Shown here in pieces: positions 22,395 through 32,553 of a stretch of DNA of 64,000 nucleotides. This DNA is from Chondrus crispus (taxonomy: Eukaryota > Rhodophyta > Florideophyceae > Gigartinales > Gigartinaceae), in assembly GCF_000350225.1 (NCBI RefSeq), contig NW_005178653.1, positions 288,172-352,171 of the forward strand, given 5' to 3'. Each line of letters starts with the position of its first letter. Position 1 is the stretch's first letter. Made by a program: the position numbers and the translations under genes. Below the pieces are notes generated by a model. It saw nothing but the letters and a program-made list of their open reading frames with translations, did not search any database and was not told where the DNA came from.

Positions 22395-23755
22395 TCATGA
22401 AAGTGTGCCCTGCAGAAGCGTTCTTGACCGTCAGAATAACAGAACGGTTCTGACACAAAACGCTTCTGCAAGTACCAAATTCGATGTATGTGCGAAAACA
22501 GAACCGCCAGTGGAACATGCCCCCCATGGCCCCGCCACGCTCGATTTCTCGTTTCCAAATATTCCCGTCCGCAGAACCGTTTTTCGCACATTATCACCTC
22601 GACCCCCCCATGCGCCCTCTCTGACGCACCCATCCACTCCCCACACATACAACCAATTCACAATAATGACAAACTTATTTTTTGATTTTTTGGCACCCCC
22701 CAACGCAGGCGCACGAGCAATATTTTTAATTTCAATTTTCTAATCCTTCTGTTCAACTGACCAACCCTTCTGTTCCAACCCGCTATACGCTTCTGTTTTC
22801 ACACCTTTTCATTACTACGTACTTACCCATGCGCCCTCATTCAATAGGGCATCCCCTTCCCTTTTGCACGCCATTTCATCAGTCAAATACTACCATCAAA
22901 CTAATACCGCCGCAGTTGCCCCAATACACCTCATTTTAAAATATGCCTCCCTCGAAAACCCATTCTGCAGAGCACCCCTCAATACACAACCGCACGGCAC
23001 GATTTCCCTTCTGTCTGGCAAAATTCCTCGAAAACCCGTTCTGCAGGTCACGATTTCCCTCCTGTCTGCCGAAATTCTTCGAAAAACCGTTTTGCAGGTC
23101 ACGATTTCCCTCCTGTCCGGCAAAAATTCTCTAAAGCCCGTTTTGCAGGGCACCCCCTATGACTAGTACTTCCGACAGTTCCGGGATTCCAGTACGTTTT
23201 GGGCATGTGTCAGTGCAGGTACGTAATGACAAAATACGGTTGGTACTGGCTGCATTGAACGAATATGCGTTTTTGGTACTGACTACGGAGCATGCCCCAA
23301 AACGTATCGGAATGGCCGGTTTTATCCCCTCGCAATTTCCGGTTGAACGATACGGTTTGGGCCGATTTACACGGCGGCACCCCTATACGCGCTGGATTTG
23401 GGACATTGCTGTGGGCAATTTCTCACCAAAATTTTGCCGACGGCAGAGCGCAGCCAATAATTTGTCAGTGCGCAAAATTTAATTTCTGCCATGTCCCATT
23501 AGAGGCGCATGAGCAGTATTTTCAACTTCAATTTTATTACGTACTTGTAACGGAGCATGTGCAATACGTCAGAGGCCTCATACGTATGGGAATCGCTGGT
23601 GTACATACTACATCCAAGTTTAAAGCAAGCAAATGAATACGGCGTACATGATCGTGGGACATCTGCGCTCTAGCTATTTTTAGGCCTAGGGTGAATATGA
23701 CACGAAAACCGACTGCCAACCAATTTCCGGGGAGCTGTTTCAGACCCATGCCGGG

Positions 23756-24822
23756 ACGTTTTCGAGGGTGCTGTACCGGTACGTTTTGGAGGGGTGCTGC
23801 ACAGGTACGTTTTCGACGTGTGCTGAACAGGTACGTTTCGAGTGATGCTGTCAGGGTACGTTTTCGAGAGGTGCTGCACAAGTACGTTTTCGAGGGGTGC
23901 TGTACCGGTACGTTTTCGGGGGGTGCTGCACAGGTACACGATTTCGAGGGGTGCTGTACAGGTACGTTTTCGAGAGGTGCTGCACAGGTACGTTTTCGAG
24001 GGGTGCCGCACAGGTCCGTTTTCGAAGATGCTGCACGGCGTTTTCGAGAGGTGCTGCACAGGTACATTTTCCAGGGGTGCTGTGTCGGTACGTTTTCGAG
24101 GTGTACTGTACAGGTACGTTTTAGAGAGGTGCCCCCCTCCCGCTACGTTTTCGAGGGGTGCTGCACCGGTACGTTTTAGAGGGGTGCTGCACCGGTACGT
24201 TTTCGAGGGGTGCTGTACCGGTACGTTTTCGAGAGGTGCTGCACAGGTACGTTTTTGGAGGTGGGCTGTGCCAGTACGTTTTTGAGGGGTGCTGTACAGG
24301 TACGCTTTCGAGAGGCGCTGTACCGGTACGTTTTCGAGGGGTGCCGCACAGGTACGTTTTCGAAAGGTGCTGCACAGGTACGTTTTCGAGGGGTGCTGCA
24401 CAGGTCCGTTTTCGAAGATGCTGCACGGCGTTTTCGAGAGGTGCTGCACAGGTACATTTTCCAGGGGTGCTGTGTCGGTACGTTTTAGAGAGGTGCCCCC
24501 CTCCCGCTACGTTTTCGAGGGGTGCTGCACCGGTACGTTTTAGAGAGGTGCCCCCCTCCCGCTACGTTTTCAAGGGGTACTGCACCGGTACGTTTTCGAG
24601 GGGTGCTGTACCGGTACGTTTTCGAGAGGTGCTGCACAGGTACGTTTTTGGAGGTGGGCTGTGCCGGTACGTTTTTGAGGGGTGCTGTACAGGTACGCTT
24701 TCGAGAGGCGCTGTACCGGTACGTTTTCGAGGGGTGCCGCACAGGTCGGTTTTCGAGGATGCTGCACAGGTATGTTCTCGAGGCATACCGTACGGGTACG
24801 TTTTCATGGGTGCTGTACTGGT
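23756..24822. repeat. 26-bp minisatellite, unit 5 (1067 bp)
   Basis: The longest copy. It is 364 bp longer than in units 3 and 4, which is exactly fourteen 26-bp repeats, and contains an internal segmental duplication. Confidence 0.95.
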
Positions 24823-25186
24823 AGAAGTGAAACGTGGGAGGAGATAGTTGTCTGATGGAACGGTAGGATTTTGCGTACATGATTGATGGGATGATTTTCT
24901 TTCGTTATTTGCTTGCAGAGCAGAGATTGGTTCAAAATCTCATCACATAAGATAACGGTGATATCATGGGGATATTGCTCGCGCGACTATGCCTTTGGGC
25001 GAGTGTCGCAGGGTGTCAAGAACGATTGCATTTCATACTTCGTAAATGGGATGCGAGAGGATCTATAGGATTTACAAAATGATAAGCCGTAGAGCCGGGA
25101 ATTGAAAGACCCTATGTAGTTTGTGCAAGTATAAACGGAAAGGTTACAGTAAATTATGTAGCGATCATGACGTGGTGGTTACTGCA

Positions 25187-26540
25187 CTACAGAACATTGC
25201 TTTGCAAGGCCCATGAAAGAGAGAGCGAGATTGCTGTAGTGTAATCACCCCCAACGACGAGGGCGGTGAGTACTGACAGTTCGGAAAGACCCCGATCGGC
25301 GGGAAGATAGAACCACGGCCCACCCACGGTACCGAGCACGGGCTCGAGGTAGCGGTGGTAGAGCGGGATCGGGGAGGACGCGCGCACGCGCGAGCGGTTC
25401 TACGCCTCGACGCCCTGGAGCGGTACTGGGTGACGATTCAGTACCGACGGGCGGAGGCGGAGCCCGCTCGTGGGCGTGCTGCGCGCGTCCTCAACCCGCG
25501 CGCGGTGCTACTCCTAGGTAAAACGGACGGAAGTACCTCAAAGTAAGCGGGCGGACCAAGGTGGAGGATCCTTGACAAGTCCGTGCTTGTCGTCCTCCAC
25601 CGCCGGCGGTCCGCTCATATTTAATGTACATTGTAGTCTATCATAACTCTACAGTAGTGCCGGTCTACCGACACTGTAACGCTGTCAGCCGGCGGGGCTG
25701 ACAGTCCACCTGTAGTACGCGTCCCGTACACGTGGATGACACGTGTGTACGCGCATGGCTGTAAGGCTCGTTGCCTTACTGTCCTTGATCCAATCCTAAT
25801 CTAATTTCCGTTTGGGGTTATACCACAATTGCAATCGGGATGTTTGTGTTTTCGAACGATGCCGATTCCAAAGAGGCTTCATGGAAGATGTCGCTACACT
25901 CTTGATCATATGCTGTTGACGAGAGCCTTGGCCAAATGGAGCTGAAACGGCGAAGCAAGGGGGCTTCGAAGAGGTTTTCGGCGATTGCGCGACGGTTGGA
26001 TCGGATGTGCCACAATGTCCAAGACAAAGATCTAAGCAGCGCAAGATCGCATGACCCGTACGAGCCGAACAAAGGGTGCAGTTTTTGTTCGTCGTATGAA
26101 TGCATTTCGCACTTGAAGCATAAGCGGCTGATTTTGTTTCGAAGCTTGCATGCGCCAACAACATGATCAGGGGAGAGGCATCGGTAGCATGCTTTTCTTA
26201 TGAACTTACACGTGCTTTGGTCGTGGTCTGTATATGTCCTGGAAGAGGCCTGGCACGTCAAGCACTGTTTGGTTCCCAAGTCGATCAGGTGACGAATCAA
26301 GTTCAACGTTTCGTCGGTGTCAATTGTGTGATCGAGTTGAAAGGGCAATGAGGTGGGTGGCGGTAGTTTGGAAGATGGTATGGTAGGAGTTGGTGAATGG
26401 CGCGTAACAAGAGGCTTGCGTGCTTGTGCTTGAGGATGTTGACGAGATGAAGACTTGAAAAGCTTGAGACCGCTGCTGGTTGAAGGGGTTGGTGCGGAGG
26501 CCGATCCCTTGAGCGGTAGAAGTGCTCTAAGTATATTACG
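25187..26540 (-). pseudogene. Zinc-cluster coding remnant split by solo LTR, unit 5
   Basis: Same structure. It is a mosaic of unit-2/4-type sites (GAACGATGCC, GAGAGCCTTGG) and a unit-1/3-type site (GCTTCGAAG). Confidence 0.85.
25235..25827 (-). repeat. Solo LTR, unit 5
   Basis: 593 bp, flanked by ATTGC on both sides. It has private changes such as GAGGGCGGTGAG near 25260. Confidence 0.92.
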
Positions 26541-27883
26541 TCATGAAAGTGTGCCCTGCAGAAGCGTTCTTGACCGTCAGAATAACAGAACGGTTCTGAC
26601 ACAAAACGCTTCTGCAAGTACCAAATTCGATGTATGTGCGAAAACAGAACCGCCAGTGGAACATGCCCCCCATGGCCCCGCCACGCTCGATTTCTCGTTT
26701 CCAAATATTCCCGTCCGCAGAACCGTTTTTCGCACATTATCACCTCGACCCCCCCATGCGCCCTCTCTGACGCACCCATCCACTCCCCACACATACAACC
26801 AATTCACAATAATGACAAACTTATTTTTTGATTTTTTGGCACCCCCCAACGCAGGCGCACGAGCAATATTTTTAATTTCAATTTTCTAATCCTTCTGTTC
26901 AATTGACCAACCCTTCTGTTCCAACCCGCTATACGCTTCTGTTTTCACACCTTTTCATTACTACGTACTTACCCATGCGCCCTCATTCAATAGGGCATCC
27001 CCTTCCCTTTTGCACGCCATTTCATCAGTCAAATACTACCATCAAACTAATACCGCCGCAGTTGCCCCAATACACCTCATTTTAAAATATGCCTCCCTCG
27101 AAAACCCATTCTGCAGAGCACCCCTCAATACACAACCGCACGGCACGATTTCCCTTCTGTCTGGCAAAATTCCTCGAAAACCCGTTCTGCAGGTCACGAT
27201 TTCCCTCCTGTCTGGCAAAATTCTTCGAAAAACCGTTTTGCAGGTCACGATTTCCCTCCTGTCCGGCAAAAATTCTCTAAAGCCCGTTTTGCAGGGCACC
27301 CCCTATGACTAGTACTTCCGACAGTTCCGGGATTCCAGTACGTTTTGGGCATGTGTCAGTGCAGGTACGTAATGACAAAATACGGTTGGTACTGGCTGCA
27401 TTGAACGAATATGCGTTTTTGGTACTGACTACGGAGCATGCCCCAAAACGTATCGGAATGGCCGGTTTTATCCCCTCGCAATTTCCGGTTGAACGATACG
27501 GTTTGGGCCGATTTACACGGCGGCACCCCTATACGCGCTGGATTTGCGACATTGCTGTGGGCAATTTCTCACCAAAATTTTGCCGACGGCAGAGCGCAGC
27601 CAATAATTTGTCAGTGCGCAAAATTTAATTTCTGCCATGTCCCATTAGAGGCGCATGAGCAGTATTTTCAACTTCAATTTTATTACGTACTTGTAACGGA
27701 GCATGTGCAATACGTCAGAGGCCTCATACGTATGGGAATCGCTGGTGTACATACTACATCCAAGTTTAAAGTAAGCAAATGAATACGGCGTACATGATCG
27801 TGGGACATTTGCGCTTTAGCTATTTTTAGGCCTAGGGTGAATATGACACGAAAACCGACTGCCCACCAATTTCCGGGCTCGAC

Positions 27884-28677
27884 CGGGAATTCTGAACTTG
27901 CCCCTCTCAGCAAGAGCTCCATTAAACACCCTCAGGCTGCGCGTCGCCTTCAAACTCATTTCTAGGTCTGCGAAAGGAATTCACTTTGCTCTCAGGCAAA
28001 AATGAAAGCTCGTATCCACCTGCTGCTTGTCATTGTGTTGCAGATCACATGTGCATATTCCACAAGTCCTCCGCCGACTATTTCAGGAGGCCTACCATGG
28101 AAGAAAATTCGAGCTTCAGCTGAAGGAAGAAGAAGGTCGTCTCTGTCGATCGTCTCGTCACGTCGCAAAAAGGAATCACAAGCGATGAGGCAAGAGCTCG
28201 AGTCAGACGTTTCATCTGCATCCCCTGATATATCCCCCTCTTCAGCGCCAATTCCTACACCATCTCCAGTACCCACTGCCTGTAGACGCAAAAGTGCGTA
28301 CGTACCCACTGACGGTGGACACTTTATGGGGTACGTAGGCTCGGAAGGGAAGTTTTTCAAGAAGAAGTGCTTGTCTTGTTGTCATCAGCACTCTTCTCAT
28401 AGTGGGCCGAAACGATGTCGTTCGTGCTGGTTGAGTACGGCATCGCTAAGCCGGCCCATCCCGCCAAAGTCGCGGTGTCAGTTGGGAGATTCTCTTGGAT
28501 CTACCACCTCTCCCACGCGATGCTTCTTCAGTAGATGCCGAAAGGCGTTGCGACTTCGTCCATGGCGATCACATTGCAACTGCAAACGGTGGGGTAGTAT
28601 TTGGAAATAGGAACGGCTGGGCAAAGCAAAAGTGTAGACACTTGCAGTAAATTACTCTCTCAGCAATTGGCCCATAA
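27884..28677 (+). repeat. Duplicated segment, copy 1
   Basis: From GACCGGGAATTCTGAAC to GGCCCATAAATG this segment matches 39358-40155 almost base for base. Its left end abuts the broken end of the tandem array. The copies differ mainly in a short stretch near 28285-28310 (compare 39752-39778), where different sequence of equal length sits between two GTACCCACTG motifs. Confidence 0.93.
28002..28610 (+). CDS. Predicted secreted Cys-rich protein, copy 1 (202 aa)
   Basis: Starts with ATG followed by a signal-peptide-like segment (MKARIHLLLVIVLQITCAYS). A Ser/Pro-rich basic region follows (about 20-95, with SSASPDISPSSAPIPTPSPV), then a Cys-, Ser- and Arg-rich C-terminal half (KKKCLSCCHQHSS, CRSCWLS, CFFSRCRKALRLR). 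No family is recognised. It could be a secreted or cell-wall protein, or a chance frame. In favour of coding, the second copy (39479-40087) keeps the same start, stop and length of 202 codons despite a replaced internal stretch. Against it, the two copies are so similar that little selection can be read from them. Confidence 0.5.
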   Translation: MKARIHLLLVIVLQITCAYSTSPPPTISGGLPWKKIRASAEGRRRSSLSIVSSRRKKESQAMRQELESDVSSASPDISPSSAPIPTPSPVPTACRRKSAYVPTDGGHFMGYVGSEGKFFKKKCLSCCHQHSSHSGPKRCRSCWLSTASLSRPIPPKSRCQLGDSLGSTTSPTRCFFSRCRKALRLRPWRSHCNCKRWGSIWK

Positions 28678-29082
28678 ATGTACCGCGATTTCGGGTTGTT
28701 TTTTCATTTTTGCTTTTTGCTTGTTTATTCATGCAGAAACTGAGAAACTTCATGATTCTTCATGAAGAAACGACTTCAGACAATGGTAGCCACGACTTAC
28801 ACGTTACATCGCCATGATGGAAATGGGCTACAGGGACCCTAGGAAGGCATGGGGGATCTCGATTTCGATGGTTGATCGCGATTATCGGTGGGTCGCCTGA
28901 AGAAGGCCGAAGTTCTGATTTTTTCATTTTGCAGCATTATCTGGCAGTTTTTGCGCGCAATTCCGCGCAAAAACATGATTTAATGAAATCGCGGGTGTCG
29001 TTAGGTATCATTATGCAACTGTGCATTCTCTCTCAGAGAGTGCGGCGCTACAGTAAGCACAAGTGCGCCAGAGTGAATCAAT
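28678..29082. other. Intergenic, no gene seen
   Basis: No convincing ORF, RNA gene or repeat is seen up to the palindrome at 29083. Confidence 0.5.
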
Positions 29083-29125
29083 GTTATTTTCTGGATGCAC
29101 CCATTGGGTGCATCCAGAAAATAAC
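29083..29125. repeat. Perfect 21-bp-arm palindrome of transposon ends
   Basis: Arms 29083-29103 and 29105-29125 are exact reverse complements around a single T. The arm sequence GGGTGCATCCAGAAAATAAC also forms the right end of the element at 35034-35054. This is the junction of two abutting transposon ends. Confidence 0.9.
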
Positions 29126-29573
29126 ACTGTATCACTCGACTACTTTTTTGACCAATCAGCGACCGATAAAGTGGTCGCCGGCTGACTACTTTTGACCATC
29201 TGATCAAGCCCTCTCGACCCCTCTCCACTCCACCACTCCCGCACCACTTCCCATTTCATCCTTGCGCACTGGAGTTCCACATTCCAAGACCCCTCTCTCG
29301 AGCTGTCGGTGATGCCCGCTTCGCCAATGCCCTTTCAGAACAGCCGCAAGCACACTCTAGCAGCTCTAGCAGTATCGCTAGCAGCTCTGACGACATGTCT
29401 TGTCGCCCGGAGGAGGACAACAATGCGCCGCAAGCGCCGTCATCGCAACAAGAACCCAAAGTACCTCCGCCCAGCCATTATTCGCCCTCGCACACAGCGG
29501 TCCACTCCTTGGCGCGTGCTTCTCTCGTTCGGGAAAGACTCCGACTTCCTTGTATCCGTAAATATCACGAAGG

Positions 29574-29803
29574 TGTAACACTGTGGTGTTCCGCCACGAA
29601 AGCATTAGTCAGATGTCATACAGCATGATTTCGTATGCATCTCTCTCCGTCATTTTTAGTCAAACTCTCCTACAGAGTTCTCCTTCACTCTACAGTACTT
29701 AGTCCTCACGACGACTCCGAGAGAAGGGAGAGGAAGGGGAGACACGACGAGTAAACGACTCGTGCAACGAGGATTTTTACGCTCAACACTTTTCCTCGTC
29801 ACA
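29574..29803 (+). repeat. gypsy-2 5' LTR (230 bp)
   Basis: Runs from TGTAACACTGTGGTGTTCCG to TTTTCCTCGTCACA and matches the right LTR at every base compared by eye. Confidence 0.95.
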
Positions 29804-29805
29804 TT

Positions 29806-29822
29806 TGGTAGCATCTAAGAGT
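29806..29822 (+). promoter_or_regulatory. gypsy-2 primer-binding site
   Basis: TGGTAGCATCTAAGAG begins two bases after the LTR. The TGGTA start is like sites that pair with initiator Met tRNA, but the match beyond that is untested. Confidence 0.5.
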
Positions 29823-29887
29823 ACGGCTCACGACTGACGCCAAAAGTACGACGCTACTGCGTGCGAGCCAACAAGAGCAGCTTCACA

Positions 29888-30913
29888 ATGCCGCTCACGA
29901 GAACTGGGAACAATTCTTCCCGGGCCCCTGCAGCGTCACCTGCAGAACGCACACCTCCGCCGCTAGTCGAACCGGCATTGAATCCAGTTGCGGCAACGCC
30001 GCAACAGACTACGGACACGGCACATACTATTGCCGCCTTGCAGCACGAGCTCGCGCAAGTGCGCACTCTATACAGTGAGCAGCAAGCGCAAATTCAGAGC
30101 CTTCGAAGCAGCCCTGCACCCTCTCCCGCACCATCTACGTTTGGTCGCAGCATGAAGTCCCCGCCTATTCCTCCGTTTGCTGGAAAGCGCACCGAACAGA
30201 CTTCTGTCAAAATCAAAGGCTTCATCTACAACATTCGTGCCGTAGGCCGTTACAACAATATGTCTGAAACACAAATGGTGCAGCTGGGAGAGTGTTACCT
30301 ACAGGACCGTGCGGCCACCTGGATAATGCGGCTGGAGTCTGAAGGTAATAAACCTATGACTCTCTCTGAACTTCAGGACGCGATGATCACGGAGTTCGTT
30401 CCTCTGGACGAGAAAGCACGCTCCAAGACTACACTAATGACACTGAAGATGAAGACCACAGTGGCTGACTTTGTTTCTACGTTTAAGGAACTTACTGAGA
30501 TATGTGATACCCCACGTTCAGAAGCCTACCTCTTCTTCTTCAATGCCCTAACGGACAACTACAAACAGGAGTTTACTAAACTCTATCCGACGGGCGAACC
30601 TTCCTCCATGCAGGATGTCTACGGTCACGCCCGCACGTTCGAAATGGCTCTCCAATGGACACATAAAAAAGGTGATTCCACTCGCAGTGTGTCTACTGCC
30701 ACAAAGTCCTTCCCAGGCAAGAAAGAGAAACTCCCGCCCAAGAAACACAAGGACGACAGTGCACTTTCATGGGGTCCTGCACTATCGGGTGAGCAGAACA
30801 TGTATCGTCGCAGCAAGCGTTGCTTCGGATGCGGGGAGAAAAATTGGGAGCCCGGGCATTCGTGCGAGGGAAAGGCCAATAAGCCTACACGCCAGAATTC
30901 CCCAAACGCATAA
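29888..30913 (+). CDS. gypsy-2 Gag
   Basis: Particle protein of the element, 341 aa from the first ATG; the frame is open a little further upstream without an ATG. After a Pro-rich N-terminus and a Gln-rich coiled-coil-like stretch (TIAALQHELAQVRTLYSEQQ), it has a retrotransposon capsid-like region (FIYNIRAVGRYNNMSETQMV, WIMRLESEG, FVSTFKELTEICDT). It ends with a Cys/His cluster, CFGCGEKNWEPGHSC, which is a CX2CX8HXC spacing rather than the usual CX2CX4HX4C. Its TAA stop overlaps the ATG of pol in TAATG. Confidence 0.88.
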   Translation: MPLTRTGNNSSRAPAASPAERTPPPLVEPALNPVAATPQQTTDTAHTIAALQHELAQVRTLYSEQQAQIQSLRSSPAPSPAPSTFGRSMKSPPIPPFAGKRTEQTSVKIKGFIYNIRAVGRYNNMSETQMVQLGECYLQDRAATWIMRLESEGNKPMTLSELQDAMITEFVPLDEKARSKTTLMTLKMKTTVADFVSTFKELTEICDTPRSEAYLFFFNALTDNYKQEFTKLYPTGEPSSMQDVYGHARTFEMALQWTHKKGDSTRSVSTATKSFPGKKEKLPPKKHKDDSALSWGPALSGEQNMYRRSKRCFGCGEKNWEPGHSCEGKANKPTRQNSPNA

Positions 30914-32553
30914 TGCCACACGAGAGTGTGGCGAATTCCAGCGGTACCATAGACAATGGACCGCTACGACTGTCTTCCTTGGAGACAGGATATGAGAGTG
31001 AGGAACCTTCCTACGATGCCACTCTCAATGGGAACGCAGTGACAGCGTTCATCGACTCTGGAGCTTCCCATATATTTGTATCACCAGCTTTAGCGGACCA
31101 GTGCGGTCTCAAGATACATCGAAACCCAGAAGATGTTGAGTTGGGAAATGGAACACATGTGCGCACGTTGGGAACTGCAAACGGAATTCTTGCGCTTAAT
31201 AGCTTTATTGCGAACGAGGAGCTCTACGTTTTACCTTTAGCCAACGAAACCCAAGTTATTTGCGGACGTAACTGGCTACGGAAACACAATCCGGACATTG
31301 ATTGGAACACTTTGGCAGTTTCTATCACGCGAGCGGATGGTACGTCTCATACTATCAAGCCGCGCTCCGCTACGCGCCAATCTTCTGTCACTATCAAACA
31401 TATCTCTATCAAGCGAATGCGGACAATAGTTCGGAAAAGGCAAGCGGAACTTTTTGCAGTTAGAGTCACAGGCAAAGCTCATGCAAACATGCAAGTGTCT
31501 ACCCCTTTCGAGGACCTAGTTGCAGAATTCGACGATGTCTTCAGAGACGAACTCCCTAATGAGTTACCTCCCAACCGACATGTGCAGTTTCAGATTAACC
31601 TGAAGCACGACGAGCCACCGCCTGTACGACCTGTCATACGCCTCTCCACTGCAGAGCTTGCCGAATTGAAGCGCCAGCTTCAACGACTACTGAAAAAAGG
31701 TTTGATCAGGCCATCCTGTTCGCCTTATGGGGCTCCCGTCTTCTTTGTTAAAAAGAAGGAGGGCGACTTGAGGTTGGTATGTGACTACAGGGCACTAAAT
31801 AAGATTACGATACCGGACGCAAATCCCTTGCCTCTCATCAACGAAGCCCTTGACCAGGTCAGTGGCGCTACATTCTACTCTAAAGTAGATTTGCTGGGGG
31901 CTTATAACCAGATGCGAATACGGGAAGAAGATATTCCTAAGACTGCTATAAGAACACGATTTGGATCATTCGAATGGCGAGTTCTATGCTTCGGCTTAAC
32001 GAACGCCCCTGCCAGCTTCACAAGATTGCTGTCGTCTTTACTGCGCGACCTAAACGGTGAGTGTCTTGTACTCTTCCTCGATGACATTTTAGTGTACAGT
32101 CGTACAGTAGATGAGCATAAGGTTCATCTTCGACAACTTTTTGAAATCCTCCGCGACGATCAGCTTTACGCCAAACGTTCTAAGTGCTTTATTGGCTCCT
32201 CCGAGGTGGAGTTTCTCGGCCATACAGTGTCTAAGGATGGAATAAGCATGCAAACTCGATTGAAGGATGCTATGTTGGAATGGCCCGCACCACGTTCAGT
32301 CAACGAAGTACAGCAGTTCCTGGGTTTGACCAACTATTACCGGAAGTTCATCAAGGGATACGCTAGAATCATTCAGCCAGTGTCTGATTTAGTGCGAGGC
32401 CAACGTTTCACTTGGGAAGAGCCACAACAAAATACCTTCGACTCTCTGAAGAAAGCGCTCACGACGGCCCCCGTTCTGGCACATCCCTCTTCACAGAAGG
32501 ACTTTGTTGTGACTACGGACGCATCTAAGTTTGCGGTTGGTGCATGTTTATAA
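30913..32553 (+). CDS. gypsy-2 pol part 1: protease and reverse transcriptase
   Basis: A 546-aa ORF starting at an ATG that overlaps the gag stop. The aspartic protease has AFIDSGASHIFV (D48). The reverse transcriptase has VFFVKKKEGDLRLVCDYRAL, the conserved GAYNQMRI block and the catalytic LFLDDILVYS near residue 388. The RNase H domain begins (VVTTDASKFAVGACL) and is cut by TAA at 32551-32553. The original frame can still be followed for about 14 codons after that stop, then shifts. Converts element RNA to cDNA; as it stands the polyprotein is truncated before RNase H and integrase. Confidence 0.93.
   Translation: MPHESVANSSGTIDNGPLRLSSLETGYESEEPSYDATLNGNAVTAFIDSGASHIFVSPALADQCGLKIHRNPEDVELGNGTHVRTLGTANGILALNSFIANEELYVLPLANETQVICGRNWLRKHNPDIDWNTLAVSITRADGTSHTIKPRSATRQSSVTIKHISIKRMRTIVRKRQAELFAVRVTGKAHANMQVSTPFEDLVAEFDDVFRDELPNELPPNRHVQFQINLKHDEPPPVRPVIRLSTAELAELKRQLQRLLKKGLIRPSCSPYGAPVFFVKKKEGDLRLVCDYRALNKITIPDANPLPLINEALDQVSGATFYSKVDLLGAYNQMRIREEDIPKTAIRTRFGSFEWRVLCFGLTNAPASFTRLLSSLLRDLNGECLVLFLDDILVYSRTVDEHKVHLRQLFEILRDDQLYAKRSKCFIGSSEVEFLGHTVSKDGISMQTRLKDAMLEWPAPRSVNEVQQFLGLTNYYRKFIKGYARIIQPVSDLVRGQRFTWEEPQQNTFDSLKKALTTAPVLAHPSSQKDFVVTTDASKFAVGACL

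Larger units (their letters stand above)
8906..27877. repeat. Tandem array of five 3.6-4.1 kb units
   Basis: The same sequence is repeated head to tail. Corresponding points lie at 10479, 14108, 17890, 21672 and 25818, giving periods of 3629, 3782, 3782 and 4146 bp. Each unit holds, left to right: a 26-bp minisatellite, about 410 bp of spacer, a 593-bp solo LTR inside the 3' end of a minus-strand coding remnant, a spacer with inverted repeats, a 51-bp repeat and a conserved non-coding block. Units are near-identical. The period differences equal the differences in minisatellite length (550, 703, 703 and 1067 bp). The left end is interrupted by gypsy-1. The right end stops abruptly near 27877, about 25 bp short of the next minisatellite. 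The order matches the 3' end of the RecQ/recombinase locus at 56975-59592. Confidence 0.95.

Noticed and set aside
8918-24847. ORFs up to about 260 aa on both strands over the 26-bp minisatellites, with repeated CCTGTF or AAPLENVPVQ motifs
   Set aside because: A 26-bp repeat without stops stays open in all three frames in turn, on both strands. The products are mutually overlapping and change with copy number, so they reflect composition, not genes.
8906-27877. CRISPR array
   Set aside because: The 26-bp repeats are contiguous with no unique spacers, and the context is eukaryotic.
8906-27877. Ribosomal DNA array
   Set aside because: Tandem 3.7-kb units recall rDNA, but no rRNA-like conserved sequence is seen and the unit content is explained by the RecQ-locus fragment and a solo LTR.
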